A stretch of 41,943 nt of DNA, taken from Lachnospiraceae bacterium. Its GTDB lineage: Bacteria; Bacillota; Clostridia; Lachnospirales; Lachnospiraceae. Under the pieces are notes generated by a model, which was not told the origin of the DNA, searched no databases, and saw nothing but the letters and a program-made list of their open reading frames with translations. Positions 27,247-35,917 of this stretch are shown in pieces (the first letter of the stretch is position 1; each line of letters starts with the position of its first letter). The DNA lies in contig JAILHT010000098.1 in NCBI GenBank assembly GCA_024695665.1, forward strand, positions 1 through 41,943, read 5' to 3'. A program made the position numbers and the translations under genes.

Positions 27247-27426
27247 ATGAACAGATATCCTACAGCCGACGATATTCCGTCGGGAGATTATTTTTTGTCA
27301 TTTATAAATACGCCGGAGTGCATTGCCGCAATAAGACTTTCACTGGCTGCGATAGCCGTGGTTTTTCTGGTGTCATATATTTTGATAAAGAGAAAAAACA
27401 AAAAAAGACAGGGAGAAAGAGGATAA
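27247..27426 (+). CDS. Small single-pass membrane protein (59 residues)
   Basis: An overlooked small gene between CotH and MBOAT. The ATG at 27247 has AGGAAG seven bases upstream. The 59-residue product begins MNRYPTADDIPSGDYFLSF, then has one membrane segment (residues about 29-47) and a strongly basic end (KRKNKKRQGERG), giving a likely N-out, C-in topology. It fills the gap exactly: four bases after CotH and five before MBOAT. This, with its ribosome site, makes it credible. Small membrane subunits are common beside MBOAT acyltransferases, but I cannot assign a family. Confidence 0.72.
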   Translation: MNRYPTADDIPSGDYFLSFINTPECIAAIRLSLAAIAVVFLVSYILIKRKNKKRQGERG

Positions 27427-27431
27427 GTAAT

Positions 27432-28856
27432 ATGGTTTTTTCAAGCATATCGTTTTTATTCTATTTTTTCCCAGCTGTACTGATACTGTATTTTTTGTGC
27501 TCTTTTTCAAGAAAATTGCAAAACATACTGTTGCTTGTCGCGAGTCTCTTTTTCTACGCGTGGGGAGAACCGGTGAATGTGCTTTTGCTCATCGGGTCGG
27601 TTTTTGTGAATACGATTGCGGGCTATCTCGTCGCAAGCGGGGGTAAGAGAAAGCGGAAGTTTTTTCTCGTGCTTGATATAGCCGTAAATCTGGGGATTCT
27701 TTTTGTATTCAAATACCTAGGCTTTGTGTCGGATATATTTTCCCCGATATTCGGAGAGAGCACTATAAGTATAGCGCTTCCTATCGGTATTTCCTTCTTT
27801 ACGTTCCAGGCGCTCTCATATGTGGTCGACGCATACAGAGGGGATGTAAAGCCGGAAAATCCGTTTTATGTGGGGCTCTATATAGCTTTCTTTCCACAGC
27901 TTATTGCAGGTCCTATCATACAGTACAAAAATGTTGCACAGCAGATAAGAAACAGGAAGTCTACCTTTGAAAAATTTTCCGTTGGCATGAGCAGGTTTGC
28001 GGTGGGCGTCATAAAAAAAGTTTTGCTTGCCAATACTTTTGCCTCCCTTGCAGACAACATATTCAACTGGTCGATGATAGGGACGGATTATTATCCGGTG
28101 CCGGCGACACTGGCCTGGCTTGGAAGCATATCCTACACACTCCAGATTTATTATGATTTCTCGGCATATTCCGACATGGCTATAGGGCTAGCGCTCTGTT
28201 TTGGTTTCAAATTCTCCGAGAACTTCAACTATCCTTATATCGCAACCTCGATAAACGATTTCTGGAAGAGATGGCATATATCTCTGACCAGCTGGTTCAG
28301 GGAATATGTATATTTTCCTCTGGGCGGAAGCAGGGTGGAAAACAATGACATAATGGTCAGAAACCTTTTTATAATATGGCTTTTGACAGGTATATGGCAC
28401 GGTGCAAACTGGACCTTTATCTTCTGGGGACTGTTTTATTTTGTGATTCAGCTAGCGGAGAGATTTTTCGGATATCCTGATAAGATGCGGCATATGTGGG
28501 TAAGACATATATACACTCTCTTTATCGTAAATTTGGCATGGGTATTGTTTAGGGCGGATAATCTCTATCAGGCGGGAGTGTTCATAAGAAATATGTTTGC
28601 CCTAAACCAAAACGGAGTATTAAGCGATTTGGCATGGCTTCTCGTAAGGGAGAACTGGGTATTTTTACTCGCAGGAATCTTTTTTTGTGCGCCGGTGGTA
28701 CAGACCGTAAACAGATTTCTGTTTGAGAATCCAAGACAAAAACTCTCTAGATTTTTGTCAACATTTTATCCTCCGGTCATACTTTTACTTTTTACATTTT
28801 CGGTGAGCTATCTGATGAGCGGAAGTTACAATCCGTTTATCTATTTCAATTTTTAA
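27432..28856 (+). CDS. MBOAT family O-acetyltransferase (AlgI/DltB-like)
   Basis: A 474-residue membrane-bound O-acyltransferase with about ten to twelve membrane segments. Key stretches are SYVVDAYRGD near residue 130, FFPQLIAGPIIQY near 153, IYYDFSAYSDMAIGLA near 239, NDFWKRWHISLTSWFREYVYFPLGG (His282), and TGIWHGANWTFIFWG with the catalytic His323. AlgI-type members move acetyl groups across the membrane to acetylate polysaccharide. The next gene is AlgX/AlgJ-like, the usual partner, which supports polysaccharide O-acetylation. The ATG at 27432 was chosen on the GAGG site and by homology; upstream in-frame codons overlap the small gene. Confidence 0.93.
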   Translation: MVFSSISFLFYFFPAVLILYFLCSFSRKLQNILLLVASLFFYAWGEPVNVLLLIGSVFVNTIAGYLVASGGKRKRKFFLVLDIAVNLGILFVFKYLGFVSDIFSPIFGESTISIALPIGISFFTFQALSYVVDAYRGDVKPENPFYVGLYIAFFPQLIAGPIIQYKNVAQQIRNRKSTFEKFSVGMSRFAVGVIKKVLLANTFASLADNIFNWSMIGTDYYPVPATLAWLGSISYTLQIYYDFSAYSDMAIGLALCFGFKFSENFNYPYIATSINDFWKRWHISLTSWFREYVYFPLGGSRVENNDIMVRNLFIIWLLTGIWHGANWTFIFWGLFYFVIQLAERFFGYPDKMRHMWVRHIYTLFIVNLAWVLFRADNLYQAGVFIRNMFALNQNGVLSDLAWLLVRENWVFLLAGIFFCAPVVQTVNRFLFENPRQKLSRFLSTFYPPVILLLFTFSVSYLMSGSYNPFIYFNF

Positions 28857-28868
28857 AGAAGGACAGAT

Positions 28869-30128
28869 ATGGAACCATCTATTGAAGAATCAAAAAACAG
28901 AAGATTGTATTTCAGAAGAAAAAAGGTTCTTGCGGTAGTTCTTCTGATCCTCATTTTTTTATACTCCGGTATAAACCTCTATGTGAACAGAGCGACCTTT
29001 TGGCAGGCTTTAAAAGATGAGTACGAGGCACTTGTCATTGGTGAGGCGACACCAAATGAGGCGATTGCTGAGCTTGAGACTATGATGACTGATGAGGCGT
29101 ATGAGAGAATGGATTTTGTCGAGCTTTTTTCTTTGGCAAACGTTCTGATGGACAAGCGTGAGATAAATGATTTCTCTTATATAAAAGATGAGACGGGAAG
29201 CCTTCATTATGCATCCTTTTACAGGGAGAGGGACACTGAGATGTTCGAGTACGCAATGAGGGTGATGAGGCTTAAAGAATATGTGTCTCAGTATGGGACG
29301 GATGTGCTTTTTGTCATAGCACCTTCGAAATATGTAAAAAGTGAGAGTGTTTTAAGAACGGGAATGCCGATAAACGACCCCGAGACAAAGGTCGATGAGC
29401 TTCTTTTTTATCTCAACAGGCTGGATGTCGACACGCTCGATTTGAATCAGTATATTCCTTGCGACGAGGTGCCTTACGAGGAAGCCTTCTTCAAGACGGA
29501 CCATCACTGGACGGCAAAGGCGGCCTTCTATGCGACACAGGTTTTGTGCAACACCTTAAACGACTCATACGGATACGGCCTTGATATAGAAAACTATCTG
29601 ACGGAGGATGTGTATTCCACCGTGACCTACAGACAGGGAATGCTAGGTTCCATGGGACGAGGCACGGGAGTTTTCTTTTCGGGAATAGATGATTTTACGG
29701 CTTACTATCCGGATTTTGAGATGAATTTCTACAGAAATACACTTCAGGAAAACGGCGAGTATTCCTCCCTGGAGGGTGATATAATAGGAACTTTGATCCT
29801 CCCGGATACGCTCACCTCAGACAGCATATACAGCGATTCGCAGTATTCACTCTACATGAATGGTCTGCGTCAGTTTGAACAGATTGAAAATAAGGACAAT
29901 CCCGACGGACTATCAGTTTTTATGATAAGAGACTCTTATTTTTCCCCGGTCATATCATTTATGGCACCGCTCTGCGGAAGCATCGATGCGATGTGGTCGA
30001 TGGAGGAATTTGATGAACTTGACATTGAGCGGTATGTGAAGGAGAACCGATTTGATTGCATCATAATCGAGTACTATCCGTACAACATCGAGGAGAGCGC
30101 ATTCGAGTATTTCAAGGAGACCGATTAA
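28869..30128 (+). CDS. DHHW/AlgX-like SGNH polysaccharide acetylation protein
   Basis: A 419-residue protein with one N-terminal membrane anchor (residues about 19-37) and an extracytoplasmic domain. The motif D211-H212-H213-W214 (FKTDHHWTAKAAF) and the likely nucleophile Ser356 (MIRDSYFSP) match the AlgX/AlgJ-like SGNH group that transfers acetyl onto exopolysaccharide with an MBOAT partner. The MBOAT gene is directly upstream (12 bases), and the glycan synthase gene begins one base after this stop codon. Ribosome site AAGAAGG. Activity as transferase rather than esterase is inferred from the context. Confidence 0.85.
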   Translation: MEPSIEESKNRRLYFRRKKVLAVVLLILIFLYSGINLYVNRATFWQALKDEYEALVIGEATPNEAIAELETMMTDEAYERMDFVELFSLANVLMDKREINDFSYIKDETGSLHYASFYRERDTEMFEYAMRVMRLKEYVSQYGTDVLFVIAPSKYVKSESVLRTGMPINDPETKVDELLFYLNRLDVDTLDLNQYIPCDEVPYEEAFFKTDHHWTAKAAFYATQVLCNTLNDSYGYGLDIENYLTEDVYSTVTYRQGMLGSMGRGTGVFFSGIDDFTAYYPDFEMNFYRNTLQENGEYSSLEGDIIGTLILPDTLTSDSIYSDSQYSLYMNGLRQFEQIENKDNPDGLSVFMIRDSYFSPVISFMAPLCGSIDAMWSMEEFDELDIERYVKENRFDCIIIEYYPYNIEESAFEYFKETD

Positions 30129-30129
30129 A

Positions 30130-32490
30130 ATGGCAAAGAAGATAAAAGAGCATTTCAGTGATTCAAAAGCCAAAATGTGGTTTGGAATAAATCTAATATG
30201 TACTACCGTATATCTTTTGTGGAGAGTATTTTTTACACTGCCTTTTGGGTACGGAATAATATCCATGATAGGTGGCATTTCGCTTCTCATTGTCGAGGTT
30301 ATGGGAATGGCGGAGGCAGTTGTGCACTATGTCAATATGTACAACACCAGAAGCTATGAAAAGCCCGAGGTTGACAGTGCATTATTTCCTGATGTAGATA
30401 TCTTTATCGCGACTTACAATGAGCCTGAAACCCTTCTTGAAAAGACAATACGTGCCTGCAAGAGAATGGATTATCCGGACAAAAACAAGGTGCATATATA
30501 TCTATGTGATGATGCAAAGAGGGCGGGGATGAAAATGCTTGCCGAGAGACTTGAGATTAATTATCTAGACAGGGAGGATCACAGCGGTCACAAGGCAGGT
30601 AACTTAAACAATGCCCTCGCACATTCGTCATCTCCGTACATCGTGACCTTTGATGCCGATATGCTGCCGCAGTCATGTTTTCTCATGGAGACGATACCGT
30701 ATTTTGTTGATGCCGAACTCAGAAATAAAGGCAGGGAGGAGAAGGACAAAATAAAGCTCGGGTTCCTTCAGACCCCGCAGTCTTTTTATGATACGGATCT
30801 TTTCCAGTTCAACCTGCATGCCGAAAAAAAGATTCCCAATGAGCAGGATTATTTTTACCGCGATATCGAAGTCGCAAGAACCAGAACCAACAGCTGCATA
30901 TACGGAGGTTCGAATACGGTCTTAAGCAGGGAGGCATTAAATGATATCGGAGGTTTCTACACTGAGGCCATAACGGAGGACTTTGCCACAGGTATACTTA
31001 TCCAAAAGAAGGGATATGTATCCATGGCCATAGGAAAAAGACTTGCCTCCGGTGTATCAGCAAATACACTCAAAGCTCTCATTCAGCAGAGAGTGCGCTG
31101 GGCCAGAGGAGTTATAGCAACAGGAAGAAAGATGCATATTTACACCTCAAAGGACCTATCTTTCGGGCAGAAGGTGAACTACTGGGCTTCGATTTGGTAC
31201 TGGTATGCACCAATAAAGAGATTTATATACATAATGTCACCGATAATGTACGCAACCTTCGGGTTCACGATATTCAGATGTACTTTATGGCAGGTGCTCC
31301 TCTTTTGGCTTCCTATGTACTTAAGCAGTAACATAAGCTTAAAGTATTTGAGTAATAATATAAGAAACACCAAGTGGACATCCATATATGAGTATGCGCT
31401 TTTTCCATATATGATAATACCGGTGATTCTTGAAAGCTTCGGCGTTTCCTTAAAGAAATTCAAGGTTACTGAGAAAGAGAAATCATCCGTCACAACCTCG
31501 GAGAGACTTGTGTATATGATTCCGATTCTGATCCTTATAGTTCTCTCAGTAATCGGAATAGTAAGATGTATATTCATAATGTTTTCGAGTGGTTCTCTCG
31601 GTGCGAGCGTTGTCATGTTCTGGCTTATATACAACCTTTTCAGCATGATAATGTGTCTGTTTTTCGTGGACGGAAGAGAGGTGTACAGGGAGGCCGAGAG
31701 AGTGTATGTCTCGCTCGAGGGTACACTTCATATAGGAGAGAAAACCTATCCGTTTGTCACAAAAGACATATCTGAGACCGGAATGGCAATAAATATAGAC
31801 AAGCCTATCCTCATAGAGGAGAGAGGCGGTGAGGAGGTATACTGCGATATATGGGACAGAAAATGGCATACCTCACTTCATCTGAATGCAAAGCACTCGA
31901 CCGAGGATAAGAAGAGTGACAATAAATGGTTATACACCTTTGAATTTGACGGCTACAGGGACGAGAACTCATACGACGGACTACTTGCAATTCTCTATGA
32001 CAGGGTGCCTACAAATCCATCCGAGATAAGAAAAAGGAACGGTGTGTACGACGACTTAAGCACAAACCTTGAGAGGAGAATATCGACCGGAAAAGTGTTC
32101 AAGAGAAGTTATCCTCGAATAAGGATGGAATGCAAGATCCCTGCTGTCGTTGATGAGAAAGATATAAATATAAAAGTTCTGGATTTCAACTATCAGTATT
32201 TCACCGTGAAGGACAGTGAGTGTGATGCTAAAGAGGCGGTTTTCAAGATTGACAGATACGATTTCAAGGTTTCTCTTGAAAAGAAATTTTCACATGTGAA
32301 TCTGTACAGAATTGAGAACTTTGACGAACTGTATCCTAATCAGAAGAGCAGTGATGAGATAATGGAAACCATACTGAAACTTGTGGAAAAATCGAAGGAA
32401 GAGACGAAGGACGAGAATGAGCACACTCCGCCAAAGAATATGGTTTCAGACAATACTAATATGACTTTTAATGAGGTCGATGTTTTATAA
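30130..32490 (+). CDS. Cellulose-synthase-like glycosyltransferase with PilZ (cyclic-di-GMP) domain
   Basis: A 786-residue family 2 processive glycosyltransferase of the BcsA type. Two membrane segments (about 20-65) precede the catalytic domain: LCDD (D127/D128), DAD (D175, D177), TED (D284), and QQRVRW with Q320, R323 and W324. More membrane segments follow, with the BcsA-type gating motif FKVTEK at 444-449. A PilZ domain begins after the last one, with the cyclic-di-GMP residues RxxxR at 516-520 and DISETG at 546-551. It is therefore probably switched on by cyclic-di-GMP. Residues about 655-750 may be a second, degenerate PilZ-like barrel. The sugar polymer is unknown. No BcsB, BcsZ or CcsB gene is present. 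Confidence 0.9.
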   Translation: MAKKIKEHFSDSKAKMWFGINLICTTVYLLWRVFFTLPFGYGIISMIGGISLLIVEVMGMAEAVVHYVNMYNTRSYEKPEVDSALFPDVDIFIATYNEPETLLEKTIRACKRMDYPDKNKVHIYLCDDAKRAGMKMLAERLEINYLDREDHSGHKAGNLNNALAHSSSPYIVTFDADMLPQSCFLMETIPYFVDAELRNKGREEKDKIKLGFLQTPQSFYDTDLFQFNLHAEKKIPNEQDYFYRDIEVARTRTNSCIYGGSNTVLSREALNDIGGFYTEAITEDFATGILIQKKGYVSMAIGKRLASGVSANTLKALIQQRVRWARGVIATGRKMHIYTSKDLSFGQKVNYWASIWYWYAPIKRFIYIMSPIMYATFGFTIFRCTLWQVLLFWLPMYLSSNISLKYLSNNIRNTKWTSIYEYALFPYMIIPVILESFGVSLKKFKVTEKEKSSVTTSERLVYMIPILILIVLSVIGIVRCIFIMFSSGSLGASVVMFWLIYNLFSMIMCLFFVDGREVYREAERVYVSLEGTLHIGEKTYPFVTKDISETGMAINIDKPILIEERGGEEVYCDIWDRKWHTSLHLNAKHSTEDKKSDNKWLYTFEFDGYRDENSYDGLLAILYDRVPTNPSEIRKRNGVYDDLSTNLERRISTGKVFKRSYPRIRMECKIPAVVDEKDINIKVLDFNYQYFTVKDSECDAKEAVFKIDRYDFKVSLEKKFSHVNLYRIENFDELYPNQKSSDEIMETILKLVEKSKEETKDENEHTPPKNMVSDNTNMTFNEVDVL

Positions 32491-32526
32491 CAAAAAGAAG
32501 TGTAGCAATGCTACACTTCTTTTTGT
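32490..32526. terminator. Bidirectional terminator between the polysaccharide operon and the FNT gene
   Basis: A near-perfect stem of about 18 pairs (32490-32507 with 32509-32526; the real loop is CAATG). T-rich stretches lie on both strands. The stop codon of the minus-strand transporter gene (32511-32513) lies inside the stem. Confidence 0.9.
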
Positions 32527-33101
32527 TTGTCATTAAACGGTACTGTTATTGCACCTCCGATTATGTTTCCTACGGTGACGGCTGCTAGGATTTTTATCAT
32601 TTGAACTATGTCGCAACCGGCCGCAGTCAGATAAAACATATCTGCCACGACATGTTCGCCGCCTGCGATTATAAATACCATAACTCCGAGAACCAAAGCC
32701 AGGTATTTTCCGAACCCTTCGGCTTTTCTGTAGCCTTTTACCGCTATTCCTATGCATATTCCGCATACGATTCCGTCAATTATAAGTTCAGGAACACTTT
32801 TTGCAAGTTTTGCCTCAAGCATGGCTGAAGCCGTCTCAGTGATACCGAATCTGAATCTTATTATAGTTGCCGAGACTACGGTTCCTATAAGATTTCCTAT
32901 CCATACCATTATTGTCGCCGGCTTGTATTCCTCTTTGTAACAAACCTTTCCGGTGAAGAGATTGAGCTCGAAAACAACGACCGAAAACAATCCAACTGTA
33001 AAGAGAAAAGCACCTACGAATTTATTTGACGATTGTAAATATACAAGACATCCCATAGCAATGGAAAGTCCGCCGTAGATTGATTTTACTATTGGTTTCA
33101 T
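32511..33101 (-). CDS. Short formate/nitrite transporter family protein
   Basis: A membrane protein of 196 residues, starting at the ATG at 33101, which has GGAGG nearby (CGGAGGAAAA); an upstream in-frame ATG at 33143 has none. About six membrane segments. FNT family traits are visible: FELNLFTGK in the first half, and EHVVADMFYLTAAG in the second, with the His expected in the pore. It is clearly shorter than the usual 250-280 residues; loops and ends are reduced. The substrate could be formate, nitrite, hydrosulfide or a small organic acid; the sequence does not decide. It is a single gene on the minus strand. Confidence 0.82.
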   Translation of the reverse strand: MKPIVKSIYGGLSIAMGCLVYLQSSNKFVGAFLFTVGLFSVVVFELNLFTGKVCYKEEYKPATIMVWIGNLIGTVVSATIIRFRFGITETASAMLEAKLAKSVPELIIDGIVCGICIGIAVKGYRKAEGFGKYLALVLGVMVFIIAGGEHVVADMFYLTAAGCDIVQMIKILAAVTVGNIIGGAITVPFNDKQKEV

Positions 33102-33111
33102 TTTTCCTCCG

Positions 33112-33203
33112 ATTAGCCTATGCATATTACTCATTAAAGACATATGTCCGACTGAGTTTAATTAGCCTAAAATAAGATAATAAAAGTATGGAGGATATGT
33201 CAA
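33112..33203 (-). promoter_or_regulatory. Leader and promoter of the FNT gene with direct repeats
   Basis: On the minus strand, TTGACA (33203-33198) is a good -35 box; the -10 is weak (TTATCT or TATCTT, 33180-33174). The leader holds the nine-base sequence TAGGCTAAT twice, at 33169-33161 and 33120-33112. The second copy runs up to the ribosome site. Between them is the perfect ten-base palindrome GACATATGTC (33139-33148). The repeats may be regulator sites. Confidence 0.45.
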
Positions 33204-33299
33204 GGAGATAGAAATTGAATCTTTTGTATCCAATATATTTTTTTTTGGACTAAAATCATAAAAAATAATACTTTAATACTAATAAATTCCTCGAATTAT

Positions 33300-33327
33300 T
33301 TGTATAATTTACAAAATGAGATATAAT
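33300..33327 (+). promoter_or_regulatory. Promoter of the type IV pilus operon
   Basis: TTGTAT (33300-33305), a 16-base spacer, and a perfect TATAAT (33322-33327), 62 bases before the first start codon. The whole stretch 33204-33389 is very AT-rich, so the -35 assignment is uncertain. I see no gene in it. Confidence 0.55.
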
Positions 33328-33389
33328 AAAACAGAGTATATCATTATTAATGAGTGAAAATGCGACTATATAAATGAGGGTGAAAAATA

Positions 33390-33842
33390 TTGGATAGTTT
33401 AGCTCAGAAGTATGCAATAAAATTGATATGGACCAGAAGAGCGTTGATTCTCATTATCACTGTGCTCATTGTCGTTTTCGGTGTGGCTTATTTTAAGATC
33501 AGTTCTGAGTCGCACCAGGTATTAAGAGAAGCAAAAAATATACGTGTGAGTATGAGACTGTTGTCAATTGAGAGCTATGGTACATACGGCAACATATATG
33601 ATGCTACAAACAGAAACGGTCTCGCTGACGGAGTGGCAGAGGAGCTTGCCGAATTGTCAAACGAGGACGGCGAGGTGACTCTCACCGCCTGGAATGATGA
33701 GAAGAATCTCCCTGAACAGTTCAGCTACAAAAAGGGGAATTATATAGCTTATTACGATGCGGACGGGGACAAATACAAGACCTGGAAAGTCTGCGTTCAG
33801 ATAGGCGTTTTAAACTATGAGAACAATGAGGAAGAGGAATAA
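33390..33842 (+). CDS. Bitopic membrane protein of unknown function, first gene of pilus operon
   Basis: A product of 150 residues starting at TTG (33390), with GAGGGTG eight bases upstream. An upstream ATG at 33373 is in another frame and stops after seven codons. There is one membrane segment (residues about 18-36), preceded by basic residues (WTRR). An acidic outer domain of about 110 residues follows. It lacks the Gly-Phe-Thr-x-x-Glu processing site, so it is not a type IV prepilin. Its stop overlaps the next start by one base (TAATG), so translation of the two is probably coupled. No family recognised; a minor pilus-assembly part is likely from context. Confidence 0.75.
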   Translation: MDSLAQKYAIKLIWTRRALILIITVLIVVFGVAYFKISSESHQVLREAKNIRVSMRLLSIESYGTYGNIYDATNRNGLADGVAEELAELSNEDGEVTLTAWNDEKNLPEQFSYKKGNYIAYYDADGDKYKTWKVCVQIGVLNYENNEEEE

Positions 33843-34663
33843 TGGTTAATGTCCTTTTTTTCTGTATGGCACTGCTTGTATTTATGATGGGTGCAAGCGT
33901 TTTTTCGTTCTTAAATGTGGTCGCTTACAGAAGTGTAAAAAAGGAAAGTTATATAAAAGGCAGATCCTATTGTCCGGAGTGCGGACACGAGCTTGCCGCA
34001 AAAGATCTGATACCTGTCATAAGTTTTATCACATTGGCGGGAAAGTGCAGATACTGTAAGAAGCCGATACCGGTAAGAGATACAATATTTGAGATTGTGG
34101 GTGGGCTTTTGCTTTTAGCTACGCTTATAAAAGCAGTGACGGATGCAAATTTTGATCTGTACACGGCGGATAATGCTGCATATTGCAAACTGATATCTAG
34201 AGTGGTTGTCATGTTTTTGTTTTTTTCTATGCTCGATGTTGTCTCACTTATCGATATGGCAATTATGGAAATAAAGAACAGACATGTTGCAATAGTTTTT
34301 GCGATTGCGGTTGCAGCAGTGTTTGTTATGCCTGAAATAACACTCGCGGAGAGAGTTATAGGCGCGTTCTCGGTTAGCATACCGATGCTTGTTATAGCGC
34401 TTATAATACCCGGGGGATTCGGCGGAGGAGACATAAAGTTTATGATTCCGGTTGGTTTCATGCTGGGATTCAAACTCGCTTTGACCGGTTTCTTTTTCGC
34501 TATATTAGGCGGGGGCATTTACGGGGTTTTTCTTTTGGCAACGAAGAGAGCAGACAAAAAATCTCATTTTGCATTCGGACCATTTTTGTGTCTTGGAATG
34601 ACGATTTCACTTTTGTTTGGGGGCAGAATTTTAAATGCATATTTTGGAATGTTTAGAATATGA
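33842..34663 (+). CDS. pilD: Prepilin peptidase and N-methyltransferase (type IV)
   Basis: A 273-residue polytopic membrane aspartic protease of the PilD/ComC/GspO family. The cytoplasmic zinc motif has C44/C47 and C69/C72 (YCPECG, KCRYCKKPI). The catalytic aspartates are probably D138 (SLIDMAIMEIKNRH) and D197 (GGGDIKF). It cuts type IV prepilins after the Gly and methylates the new N terminus. The large prepilin at 40073 is an obvious substrate. Two-domain architecture and length fit the full enzyme. The start codon overlaps the previous stop. Confidence 0.95.
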   Translation: MVNVLFFCMALLVFMMGASVFSFLNVVAYRSVKKESYIKGRSYCPECGHELAAKDLIPVISFITLAGKCRYCKKPIPVRDTIFEIVGGLLLLATLIKAVTDANFDLYTADNAAYCKLISRVVVMFLFFSMLDVVSLIDMAIMEIKNRHVAIVFAIAVAAVFVMPEITLAERVIGAFSVSIPMLVIALIIPGGFGGGDIKFMIPVGFMLGFKLALTGFFFAILGGGIYGVFLLATKRADKKSHFAFGPFLCLGMTISLLFGGRILNAYFGMFRI

Positions 34664-34695
34664 AATAGTTTTGATCAGACAGATGAGGGGAGACA

Positions 34696-35898
34696 ATGGC
34701 TAACTACAGGTACAAAGCTAGAGACAAAGAAGGAAAAAATATAACGGGTATTCTCGATGCAAACGATGAGCAGGATCTATACAGAAAACTCAGAGATATG
34801 GAAATCCTTTTAATCGATGCAAAACAGATCGAGAAAAAAACGGTATTCAAGCCTTTGAAAGCCAAGGATTTGTCGGAGCTCGCAAGACAGATAGGAACGC
34901 TTGTAGGTGCGGGAGTTCCTTTGGTAAGGGCACTTAGAATCATATCAACCGACGATTCGATAAAAGCGGAACACAGAGCTATATATGCCCAGGTTTTGAC
35001 GTACGTGCTTCAAGGTATGCCACTCTCGGTGGCAATGGCCAATATGGACGGAGTATTTCCTTCGCTGATGATTAATATGTATCGTGCGGCCGAGGCGGCC
35101 GGAACTTTGGATTCGACATCCATGAAACTTGCCAGTCAGTACCAGAAGGAGGACAGGCTCAACTCACAGATAAAAAGTGCAACCACCTATCCGAAGATTT
35201 TGATGGGAATGATAGTAATAGTCGTACTTATCTTGTTTGGATATGTCATTCCGCAGTTTGAGGATTTGTTCTCGCAGATGGAGAGCTTGCCGTTACCGAC
35301 AGTGGTAATGTTGGCAATTACGAATTTTGTCAAAAACCGTTGGTATCTTCTCATAGTATTTGCAATTGCCATTTGGCTTTTTGCAAGATTTGCGCTAAAG
35401 GTTAAAAAAGTAAAATTCATGTATGACAAGATTAAGGTGAGGATTCCTGTCTTCGGACCGCTTTTAAAGACGATTTATACCGCGAGATTCGCAAGAACCT
35501 TGAGTTCTCTTTACTCGTCGGGTATTTCTATCATAACCGCGCTTGAGATAGCGAGGGACACTATAAGAAATGACTATATAGAGAGCCAGTTTGACGGTGT
35601 GATAGAAGCTGTAAAAGCCGGAGAACCGATGAGCGCATCTCTTGAACGCATAGACGGTTTTGTAAAGAAACTGGCCGCTTCGATAAAGGTCGGCGAGGAG
35701 ACGGGACAGCTGGACAGCATGCTCATCTCCATAGCGGACAACCTTGATTTTGAGGCTGAGCAGGCCACACAGCGAATGGTAACCTTCCTTGAACCTGTCA
35801 TAATAGTATTTATGGCTGTGGTAGTCGGATTTATCATGCTGGCGGTAATAGTACCGGTTTATTCATCATACAATACAATCGGCGGAAGCGACTTATAA
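34696..35898 (+). CDS. pilC: Type IV pilus inner-membrane platform protein PilC/GspF
   Basis: A 400-residue protein with the usual duplicated GspF domain. The first copy spans about 65-190 (ARQIGTLVGAGVPLVRAL, then AAEAAGTLDSTS), the second about 265-395 (ARTLSSLYSSGISIITAL, then VGEETGQLDSM). Three membrane segments (about 172-192, 215-233, 370-392). It forms the platform on which PilB drives pilin assembly. The ribosome site is GAGGGGAG. It lies 32 bases after pilD and 19 before the PilM-like gene. Confidence 0.94.
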   Translation: MANYRYKARDKEGKNITGILDANDEQDLYRKLRDMEILLIDAKQIEKKTVFKPLKAKDLSELARQIGTLVGAGVPLVRALRIISTDDSIKAEHRAIYAQVLTYVLQGMPLSVAMANMDGVFPSLMINMYRAAEAAGTLDSTSMKLASQYQKEDRLNSQIKSATTYPKILMGMIVIVVLILFGYVIPQFEDLFSQMESLPLPTVVMLAITNFVKNRWYLLIVFAIAIWLFARFALKVKKVKFMYDKIKVRIPVFGPLLKTIYTARFARTLSSLYSSGISIITALEIARDTIRNDYIESQFDGVIEAVKAGEPMSASLERIDGFVKKLAASIKVGEETGQLDSMLISIADNLDFEAEQATQRMVTFLEPVIIVFMAVVVGFIMLAVIVPVYSSYNTIGGSDL

Positions 35899-35917
35899 CC
35901 GGAGGGAGTTTTATATT

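Noticed and set aside
33225-33262. Imperfect hairpin around the long T run upstream of the pilus operon
   Set aside because: Pairing is broken and neither strand has a T run at the right end; ordinary AT-rich sequence explains it.
33967-34518. 183-residue minus-strand open frame within the prepilin peptidase gene
   Set aside because: Shadow of pilD; the plus strand carries zinc and catalytic motifs.
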